DNA of 64,000 nt from Pomphorhynchus laevis (lineage: Eukaryota > Acanthocephala > Palaeacanthocephala > Echinorhynchida > Pomphorhynchidae), in contig WNNJ02000087.1 of NCBI GenBank assembly GCA_012934845.2, forward strand, positions 1 to 64,000, given 5' to 3'. Positions 23,001 through 35,000 of the stretch are shown here, piece after piece (the stretch's first letter is position 1; the number at the start of each line of letters is the position of its first letter). The position numbers and the translations under genes were made by a program. The notes under the pieces are model-generated. The model was not told the origin of the DNA. It saw nothing but the letters and a program-made list of their open reading frames with translations, and searched no databases.

Positions 23001-26000
23001 TTGCTATGAGATTTCGTCTACATTTCGATAGTATTCATGTCCTTGTAGACTCTCAACACGGTTTTAGGCAGGTCGCGCTTGCTTGACCAATTTATTATTA
23101 TCAAATTAATAAATTATAATTATAAATAATAAATGATTATATAAGATTTTATACTATTTATATTAATATTAGGTCGAAATTTAAAATTGAAATTTAGAAA
23201 TGAAAGTTAATTTGTATGAATTGAATAATAAATAACATACGATGTATTCGAATAAGGATTAAAGACCATCAGGTGGAACTGCTATGTTATCATGTTTCGA
23301 TCCTAATTCCTCGACCTAACATACTATTTTGCATGCATAATCGAATATGTTTATTCCGTTAATTTTAATCTGCGTTATTAATTAATTATTAATTAATAAT
23401 TATTATTAAAACCGAATTTGACTGTTTTCATTTATCTAAGATAAAGATGAAAATTCAACGAAAAATGACTTGAAAATAAATTGCATTTGAATAAGGATTA
23501 GAGGTCATCAGCGGGAATTGCTATGTTATCAGGTTTTATCTCCTATTCCTCGACCCAACATAACAGATGTGCCAAATACACGTTAATGACGTATTTCCGA
23601 TGATGAAATTTGATTATCTAGTGTACCTTTGAAATTGTTTCCGCGATACAATTTGTTGAATGTTTCTGCAGATCACGCTATGACTGCATAGCAAATGGGT
23701 AGAAAAACCTTTTCGAAGAAATAACTAAACGATATGTACAAATCTTCAAATACTATACAACTCAGCTATTTCCTATGATTATTTCTAAATAATTATTTAG
23801 AAAAGCGTAACGTTTTAAGAATTAATTATAGAAGTTTTGCTTGTTGATACCATTTCCAGAAATGTTTGTGATATTTATGGTGGAAGTGAATCAGTAAACG
23901 AAGGTTAGGTGAAATACAGAAAAAAATAAATGAAAGCGACAAAAAAGATTATTCTAAAAATCGTCACTTAAGAAAAATATGAAAATCTAAAATCATATGA
24001 TCAAAAATTATTTTGTAATTTATCTTTTGTCAATGCTCCTTCAAAAATTTAAAGTAGATTATTATTCAAAATTGTTGAAATTAAATTTGAACATTAAATT
24101 GTTCAAATCATCAGGTAATGGATTTAAAAGAATGATTGAATCGCAAAATCAATGTTCGGATTACTACTTTGATTTGTTAATGAATTCAATAAAATTGTTC
24201 AAAATTAATTTTGAACAATTTACTGTCATCATCAGATGACAGTAAATTTAAAAGAATGATTGAATGGTAAAATCAATGTTCGGATTACTACTTTGATTTC
24301 TTAATGAATCAGAAAAAAAAGACAAATAAAAAACAAACAAATAGAGAATGTTTTCGGTGAATTTGCTTTTAAATGATTGTTAGAATTTACCTTCGTATAC
24401 TTTCATTCTCTTGGTTTGAAGTAGCAGTGTTCGTTACTGCTGCCGAATGAATTTCTGATGCAGTTGCACTTTCAGACAATTGCTGTTCATGTGCATTTCT
24501 CGCAGCTGTTTCAGCAACATTTGCTGCATGAATCTTTTCTTCTTTAATACGCCTCGCCCTGTCCTCTATTGCTCTTCTCCAAAGTATAGGTGTTGAAGAC
24601 CTAGAGCGATTTCGGCCAGAATAGCGCTAAATAAGAACAAAAACTTGGGTAAGTCTTTTAAGTCTTATGTTATGACATCCTAATACCAAGTTCCCACGGC
24701 CTCTAACTTTTCTACCAAGAGCGTCATATTTAGAACGTGAAAGAAATGGTCCATTTTGATCGTACGATCTAAAATCACTTCGTCACAAACTTTTACAATT
24801 TTACACTCTTATATCGACAAGATTTTAGGTCTCATCAAGAAAAATGATCTGAGGAACAAATTATTCTTAAAATTATTTTTTTAAATTTTATTATCTTTAT
24901 TTTTTTCAGTAAACTGAAACTGGAGAGCATAGTGAAGATCCATTGAAACGAATGTATTAAAAACGAAAGTATAAAAACTAAACTTTTTATACCAGTAAAA
25001 TATTAATACCAATAAATATTGTTATCCTTCAAATACTTTCACTAAATATTTGTAACTCCGAATATACAAGATATATCAATTATTTTTAGGTTGCATTATC
25101 ACATTATTACTAACACAATCAAATTTTTATGGTGTCTCTAACAAATAAAACATGAAAAACAACGAAAAACATGATTTATAAAATCAATTGAACAAATTTT
25201 GAAATGTATCTAAAAAATTGCACTAAAGTTTTCAAGTATTCAATTAAAGTAAATTATTCTGATCGGAAATTTAAATAATATATTGAATTCTCGTTATGTC
25301 AAATAACAAATTCGAAAATCGATCAGTGGTAAAGTAATTTTGACTTTTATTAAACTGACATTGTGTGTGTTTTTACAAAAAAATAGAGAGCTTGGGATAC
25401 TTATTTGCAACAACTTATATATATTAAATAGCCAAGAACAATAAATTATTTAGATAGATTCTTTATTAAAATTTATTATTTTGCAACAGGATGGGCAAAA
25501 TACAAGATATAATAAGATCTTATATCTGGCTGGCTTCTGTCAGCGAAAATGCATAATAATATGTACTGCAAAATTTACTTTAAATTCAAAACGTACTTGC
25601 ATTCATTGAATAAAAGGACAACGTCATTAAAACACACCTTTATCTTGTACGAAAGAGTAAAATAATTTAAAACAATTCAACCATTTTTATCTCATAAATT
25701 AATTTCAATCACGTAATATTTGTATATTGGTAATATTTGGTAATAGATGAATTAGAATGAAACTTAGAGGCCATCAAGATAAATCGCTATGCTTTCAAGT
25801 TGAAAAACATATTCTTAAACCAAACATAGCGTTTGATATAGTGTTATACCAAACGCTAGTGTTATACCTTTGTATAGATATTTTATCTATAAAAAAATAT
25901 CTATACAAAGGTATAGATATTTTGTTGAATATTTATAGTATAGTGTATTTTGTTTGAATATTTTGTTTATATATTTTCAGTTTGATTATATATAATAACA

Positions 26001-29000
26001 TACATATTTAAAATATGTATGTTATGTTTTGTAATAAATATTGAAAAAAAATTATTATATACATAATTAAAATTTTTAGGTGATATAAGTTTTCGTCACA
26101 TTAGACATAATAAAAAATATAAAAATATAAAAAAAATAAATAATAAAAAAAAAAAATTAATAATAAATAATAAAAAAAACATTATTATATACAAAGCTTT
26201 AACCGAAAAGGCCGTTTTGCCCGCTCATCGTACATTACAACACATGAAACAAAAATATCAATTACAACCAAACCAAGGATACGAACTACCAATGTTGCCT
26301 TGATCAGCGTGCCTTATTTAAGTGTTGAATATGACTTCAAATTGGCTCAATGATGACGAAGTCATAATGTTGTGAGGCAATGCATTCCACAACTTTCTCA
26401 CTCTGTGTGACAATCGCAATACCATTGTCAGCCTTTCAATTTATCTTGCGCGTAACGCGAGATAATGACCCCTGCGACTATTCAATTCAACACATCCACT
26501 TGGGTAGCCGTCTATTCCCTTTACTATAGACAGCATCGCAAACAGATCCAGAACAAGTAGCCTGACTTGCACTGATATCATGCCTATTGAAGTTAAAGGA
26601 TCGCTATAACTCATCATTTTACATCCTTGAACGAGCTTGCTGTCACGACGTATAATTCTCTCCAAATCCCTCATTTCACTTCTTGTGGAAGGGAATGATT
26701 TAGTTCCCTTCCACAAGAAGTGAAATTTAATGTATTATATTTTATATTATATGGTATGCATAAATGTTCATGCAAAAATATGTTTCTTGTAAATTTAAAT
26801 GTCATCTTTATGATATAAATTAGTAGTTTGAATTGATGTTAATTTAATGTTCGTATCTTGATATATACCTTCTTTATTATCAATAGTAGTTTTATTAAGA
26901 ATGAGGTTTTTTGGATAAATGTGCTCACTAATTGAATATATAAATCATATATTTATCATATATAAATATAAACCTTTTCTAATAATATTATAATATTATA
27001 ATATTAATGATATATAATATGGTATGCATGAATGCTCATGCAAAACTATGTTTCTTGTAAATTTAAATATGTCATCTTTACGATATAAATTAATAGTAGT
27101 TTTAGTTAATGTTAATTTAATGTTCATATCTAGATATACACCTTCTTTATCATTAATATTGGTTTTGTTAAGAATAAGGCTTTCTGGATAAATGTGCTCA
27201 CTAATTGAATAAAAATTATTAGAATTAAATACACATATATCATCAATGTATCGAAACATATATTTCATATATTTATATTGTTTAGATTTAGTTTTTACAC
27301 AGTTATGAACAAATTCATATTCTATAAAGCTTAAAAACAAGTCAGCTATAATTGGGCTACTATTACCACCCATTGGAACACCTTTTACTTGTCTAAATAT
27401 AGATGTCCCTACTTTTAAATAATTTTGATTTATCAAAATATTTAAGGATTCTATTAATTCAATTTTATCCATATATTTATATTTATTTGATGGTTTAATT
27501 TTTGTTAGATAGGCGTTATAATTATTATAACATATATATGTATATCTTTTTCCGAATATAAGATTAATTAATTTTACTAACGCTTCTTTAATATCTACTA
27601 AACCTAGATTTGTATAAAGCGTACTAAAATCATGAGTATTTTGACAAATTTTAGTCAATATTTTATATTGTTTAGATTTAGTTTTTACACAGTTATGAAC
27701 AAATTCATATTCTATAAAGCTTAAAAATAAGTCAGCTATAATTGGGCTACTATTACCACCCATTGGAACACCTTTTACTTGTCTAAATATAGATGTCCCT
27801 ACCTTTAAATAATTTTGATTTATCAAAATATTTAAGGATTCTATTAATTCAATTTTATCCATATATTTATATTTACTTGATGGTTTAATTTTTGTTAGAT
27901 AGGCGTTATAATTATTATAACATATATATGTATATCTTTTTCCGAATATAAGATTAATTAATTGTATTAACGCTTCTTTAATATCATTCCTTGCGTGAAA
28001 AGAACTGAGTTTTTACATTTAATATGCGAAGTCTAGAAACGTGCGAATTTTAGATATGCGTTATAGTTATTATAACTATGTTAATTATAACATATATATG
28101 TATATCTTTTTCCGAATATAAGATTAATTAATTTTACTAATGCTTCTTTAATATCTACTAAATCTAGATTTGTATAAAGCGTACTAAAATCGTATGTATT
28201 TATATTTTGAAAATTTATTCCTTTTGTCTGTTCTAAAAATTCTTTTGTAGAATTAATACTGAAATAGTGTTTTATACCAGTATTAATTTCGATTACCATA
28301 CAACATTTCTTGAATTGTGCTTTTATTACTTTAAGTATTTAATTTAAGATATATTTAATTAATATATATTTAATAAATTTAGGATATTTATAATTTAAAG
28401 AATAAATTTAAACTCTTAAGTGGCAAATTTTTATGGATGGATAATAAATAATATACTTTGTATTAGAATAAGATACTAGATAGTTTAATCAGAGGAAATA
28501 CATCATTAGCATGTATTTGGCCCCGCTGCTATGTTGGGTAGAGGAGTTATGGGCCGAAACCTGATAAAATAGCAGTTCCTCCTGATTACCTCTAATCCTT
28601 ATTCTGATACATAGTTTGTTATCTATTAGTCAATTCATAACAATTGATTTTTATTTTTAATTTCAGTTTATAATTCATCTTGATATAAATTATATAAAAT
28701 CTTATAACAATTATTTATTATTAATTAATTTTTTATTATTTAACTATTTAACATTTATTTTGCATTATTTTTAATTTGCAATATAAAATACGTAGACTCA
28801 GTTAGCTATCTAATTATCTAGTAAATATTTGTTTGTTATATTTTTTCATTCTTCATGAATACGTATCACTAGTCGATATACTAAGGATTGTTAGCTTATC
28901 TAATTCTTCTTAATATTCGTCTCGTCATAAATTCTCTTAATTTTAGTTCATGTAAATATCTTATCTCATCCCTTATTTTAAAGGCTATCTGGATAAATTT

Positions 29001-32000
29001 GTTCGTATATTGAATAAAAATATTAGAATAAAATACATATATCATCAATTTATTGAAACATATTTTATATCTTTATATAATTAATATTTTTTTAACAGTT
29101 ATGAACAAATTCATATTCTATAAAGCTTAAAAACAAGTCAGCTATAATTGGGCTACTATTACCACCCATTGGAACACCTTTTACTTGTCTAAATATAGAT
29201 GTCCCTACTTTTAAATAATTTTGATTTATCAAAATATTTAAGGATTCTATTAATTCAATTTTATCCATATATTTATATTTATTTAATGGTTTAATTTTTG
29301 TTAGATAGGCGTTATAATTATTATAACATATATATGTATATCTTTTTCCGAATATAAGATTAATTAATTTTACTAACGCTTCGTTAGTATCTGCAAAATC
29401 TAGATTTGTATAGAGCGTACTAAGATCGTACGTATTTATGTATTTTTTGTGTAGTTTATAATATTTTTTTTATTTTTTGGAACTGTTAATTGACTTAAAG
29501 AAAGGTAACACTATTGCGTAAAATTAGTAAAAATACCAAAAGGTATTTGCAAATTATAATAAGCAAATTTAAGCTTTTAAAACGTACCTGTACCGTTCTC
29601 GGCTACTATTGCTACTTTCTTTGTCGTTATCGAATCGATCAACGTTTCGAGATAGAAAACGACTCTGCGGCACATCTGGTACTTCCCCGGCACGTATTGA
29701 GCACGCGTTTTCTAATTCCTGTGATTCAGTCAACCGAACCGATCTAAATTAATTTTCTCGAAAAAAATAAAGTAAAAAAGCAGTGACGATTTAAATAATA
29801 AAATAATCAAAGCAGAACAAATATAAAAAGCTAAAGTTACCAACACCGGTTACCTTCCATTGGCGGTCGCTCACAATTGATCTGATTTTCATTTCGCAAC
29901 CCTTACCATATAATGAATATCAGATGTTGAAACACTGATTTTTAAAGTCCGCATTTAAAAGCCATATATACAATTACATACCAGAATAACCAGTCGGCAG
30001 GTTATAGAAAAAGACTCGCCAACACTACAATTTTGCAAATAATTGGCAAATCAAAAACATATATGGCGATATCTTTATTAAACCTACTTTGATCATCCGC
30101 CATTACAGCAAATCTTAGATGATCTAATCTTAGATGAGATAACAGAAAAATAAATTAATAAAATTTACCTGTCTTCTACTACATCTTCGTTCAGTGATGA
30201 GTCACGCCGAGATTTCCTCTTTAACTTCTTTTTCTTCTTTCTTTTATTCTTGGAGTCACCATCTTCTGATGAACCACAATTAGGCGAGTTTGATTCTCGT
30301 TTACCATGCCGTTTCTTTGATCGATGCTTTTTTGACGACGACTCACCCTCTTTATCGTCAGTTTCCTTTCGTTTATGTTTAATTTCCTTGTCTACTGACT
30401 TCTCTTTGGGTTTCTCTATATAAAATAATATAATAAGTTTTTTTTTAAATATAAAAAAAATAAATAAATAAAAACAATTTAGTAACTACAGCCAAATTTA
30501 CGTCCCCCATAGATGCAACAAGCGCTCTAAGATTTGCATCACGGTTATGAAATCCCATTGTCTGCATTTTGTTCAAGTTCGGATGCATAAAGTTGTTCTG
30601 GAGTTTGGTTTAGTTGTTGATTTGTCGGCTGATATTGCTAAGGATGAAGAAGATTCAATAGTTGAAGCAACGAAGCCATGTAATCTTGATTTGAATTCTG
30701 TAAATTTTGAGATGCTGTTGTTGCATAAGCTGTTTGCCTATTGCTTGGCGATCGAATAGAATCCACATTAGATGAATTAGGTTGACTATTCCTTTGATTA
30801 TCGACTAAACCGCTTATATTTGAAGATATCAACTGTGAATATACTTGTGAGGATGTGTCCCCAAGACGAGTTAGGTTCTGTTGAATTTGTACAATCGGCA
30901 TTAATGTTCGAAGATTTGTGCATAGAGCATGAATTTCAGGTATTGGCCACTGACTTATAAACTCATGAATTACACGATGTACTTGTTCCCTTTGTCTTTC
31001 GTCCTGTAAAAATTCATATGTACGAAGCAGATTAAGTAGAATACAAGAATCGCGGATAGAATTATCCATGTTTGGGTTAAAACTGGATTTACGCAACATG
31101 TCGATTAACATGCTAGGATTTTCAGCAGCGTCTACTAATAATTTCTCAGCTGTTGAGGATTCATCGAAGAATACCGATTAGTGTTTTCGCTTGATGAAGA
31201 TTGCAAAGGTGAATATAACAGATTTGCAGAATTCTGAGATGCCTTCGGGTTAGATAGTGGATCTGTATTTTCAGTTCCTATTTGACTAGTCTTGCCCGTA
31301 CTAGATGAGCTAGAATTAGTATTCAGAGGATTATCGCCAAACTGCTCATGTGCCACATTAAGCATTGGTTCTTGAAAATCGCGATAAATTCTCTGTCGAA
31401 TACGTACGAATTTAATATTTTTTAAAATGGATGCAGATCGATTACTTTGAAATGTAGTATTCTGAGATGCCACCGGGTTAGGCAGGGAGTTTGTATTTTA
31501 ATTTCCTACTTGACTAGTGTTAGCTGTACTAGATGAGCTAGAATTAGTATTCAGAGGGTTATCGCCAAACTGCTCATGTGCCACATTAAGCATTGGTTCT
31601 TGAAGAGCACTGTATCCAGACAGTAAACTCTCAAAGTTAATCAGGGCCCTATCTCATAATTTCAAGTTAGACGATTGTTGTTAGGATTACGAATCATTTC
31701 CATTGTTTGACGCATAAAATCCGGATTGTTAAAGAATTGTGAAACTTCAGGTATGTGCTCAATCACTCTTTGCACTTGTGGATTGTAAAGCGTAATTGAT
31801 CTAAGCATTGCTGGATAATACACGCTCACATTTATTTCTTCATTTCATTGAAGAAAAAAATGTGAGCAAGAAATTTTAAAATTATTAAATAAAAATTATA
31901 AATTATAAATTATAGATTATATAAATTATAATTATCTAATTATAATTATATAATTATAATTAGATAATTAGATTAGACATCCTACTTTTGCTGACAAGGA

Positions 32001-35000
32001 CTAGCTCTCCGCAATGTGAAATAGTAACGTCATTCGTTGGTGACTTGTTGCTGTTGACAGCGACCTGCTCTATTTTCTTAACAACCTCAACTCCATCAAT
32101 CACATGGCCAAATGCAACATGCATGCTGAAAAAAAATCATAAAAAATTACACAAACGATTTAATATACTCGTCAAGATGAGGTGCAGCCACTGTCGTTCT
32201 AAAACAGATGTGAAGATACACTCATGAGTAAAATTATTATTTACATAAAAAATTGAGATCCGTTTGTATTCTTGCCCCGATTAGCCATCGACAGTACATA
32301 CGGTTTATCGTGCTTTAATTGAAAGCTTTCGTCTAAGAAAGCAGTAAAAAAGTTTCGTTAAGTCAATTAGATGATAGAATTACAATTTTCAAAAGTTTTC
32401 ATAATAAAAAACTTTTAACTTTTCATAATTAAAGATTTAAAACCAAACTTTAAAGCTAGTTTGCAATTTCAAACTAAAAATTGTAATTTCAAACATGTTG
32501 AGCTAAAGTTCAGAGCTGAAAAATAAAAAATTAATAAAAAAAAGTTTCTTTACAACGTCAGGTCCATCGATCACATGACCAAATTCAACATGCTGAAACA
32601 AATAACTTTCTTTCAAAAATACACCAACAATTCATACACTCGTTAAGCTTAAATAAATATCAAATATAATGTTTGAAAGTACCTGGAAATACTCCACCGT
32701 ATATGCATTCGCCTCCCATCCCATTTCCTAAGTAACACACTTAGATAAGCAGACAGAATAAGTATTTACCTTCGGTTATGTCTCCACCTTGCACCATAAA
32801 TCCTTTAATTACCCGGTGAAACTTGCTCTGTTTATAGAAAAGCTTTTTATACGTTGTCAAGCCTAATCCCTTTTCGCCTAAAACAAAAACAGCAAAAAAT
32901 GAAAAGGTTATTTTGTCAAAAAAAATAAAACGTACCAGTACATAGAGCTCTGAAATTTTCACATGTTTTTGGGCATATATCACTGTAAAGTTCAAAAATT
33001 ATTCGACCAGCTAAACACATAATCGATAAAAGACTATTTTAAAAGTAGATCGAATTTATTAATTAAATGCATTAATTTTTCGTAGTAGTTGAAATTCTCG
33101 TAGTATCGACCTCGCTTTTTATATTCAAAAAATATATTTTAATAAAATATATTATATTTTATATTTAAAAAAAATACAAAAAGTTTATAATTAAAATGAT
33201 AAAAATCATAATTATTTAAATTAAAATAATTAATTATAAAATAATTAATTATTTTTAATTAATAATAAAACAATGTAATTATAATAAAACAATTTAAACT
33301 CACTCTATATATGTAAAATTATTAATTATAGTTTTTACAACACATATTTAAACGGTATATACAAGGGAATTGAAATTCCCTTATTTTTAGTGGTCACCAA
33401 AGTAAATATGATTATGGTAAATAGCATTACTCAAATGTAAATTAAATATTATAATCTAGATAAATAGAAACAACGATATATTAAAACGATATCTTAAGTA
33501 ACGATTGTTACTCAATAAACATCGGATTTTAATTGAAATCAAAATTAATTGATTTTAATTAAATTAAAATTTAATTAAAATTTGTAAATATTTAATTTTG
33601 ATAATCGATTTTTCTTTATTGGATTTTGGGAGCGGGATAAAAAAAGAAAACTCTTAGTTTTAATATTTCGCTAACTACTGTTAGCAAAATTATAAAAAAT
33701 TCAATCGTTTTAAGAATTTATTATTTTTATAAAAAATTAAATTAAAATATTATAATCCAATACTAAAATTAGAATACTAAAATTTGTAAATTTTGCTAAT
33801 TTAACTAATTTTCGGAATACTAAAGAACAGCACATGCCTCTATTATTATAAATAATACTATAATAATACCTCTATATTAAATAATACCTCTATTATTATA
33901 AAATGCTACCACGTAGCATTTTTCAGGTCAGCTTTCACGACCAGTTTGAACTTTCTTGGCTGCTTAATAAACTACTTACAACATACAATCTGATATGCTC
34001 GAAATCTTTGCTATTTAGCAGTCCGTGCTCGCCTTCTATAGCTTTATTTGTTGGTCACGTAGCATTTTGTTAACAAGATTACAAGATAAGATACAAAATT
34101 ACGCTAATTTTGGATTAAAATAACATACAATAAAATAACATACAAGAGATTAATATACACAGAGGATAAATATTACAACTGACCGCTTTGGTGTTTACGA
34201 AAATATTAATCTAATATACATACAACGAGGAGAATAAAATCACGAATCAAACGACTATATACAAATATTTTTCTGAATACCTATACACTATATCCATTGA
34301 ATCCTAATTTTCAATGTAGAAATATATCTTAATACATTAAAATGATATAAACTACAATATATCTAGCATTATTTCTAAATAAAAATCTAACATTAGAACA
34401 GCACATGTATAAAAAGATTGAATTGAATTCTTGCACACGTGATAGCACCATAAAACATTATTTGAGGTAGATAAATAGTTCTTTTATTTATTTAATTATT
34501 TAAATTTTATTAATTTATTTTATTTTATTGAGTATCAAATTAATATAATTTTTTAATTATTAAATTTATTATTAATAATTAATTCATTTTATTAATTCGG
34601 GAACATATTTTACTGAGTATCAAATCTGAATATTCTGTTAAAATTACATTCGGAGTAGAAGAACATGTGGTATTTGGTAAACATACATTCGTTTTGTGTA
34701 AATTATTATTAAAAACCCTAATTTATAAGAGCTTGTATTTAAATATATAATCTGCAATTTAAAATATTTAGGAAATCTCTTTAGCGGAATTTAATTTAAT
34801 AAAAATACATAATGTGTTAAGAACTTTTAAGATAGGATTTTAAATGGTTTTTTTATTTTATTGAGTATCAAATTAAATATTTATAATTTTTTAAATTATT
34901 AAATTTATTATTAATTTATTATTAATAATTAATTCATTTTATTAATTCGGAAACATATTTTACTGAGTATCAAATCTGAATATTCTGTTAAAATTACATT

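Noticed and set aside
26735-29440. Group II intron or retron reverse transcriptase
   Set aside because: The GxPMG and YIDD pattern with the surrounding residues fits Penelope-like elements; no maturase or intron RNA structure is seen.
24626-29588. Direct joining of exon 9 to the exon at 24391-24626
   Set aside because: Phases clash and the joined frame meets a stop; the 82-bp exon at 24687-24768 resolves both.
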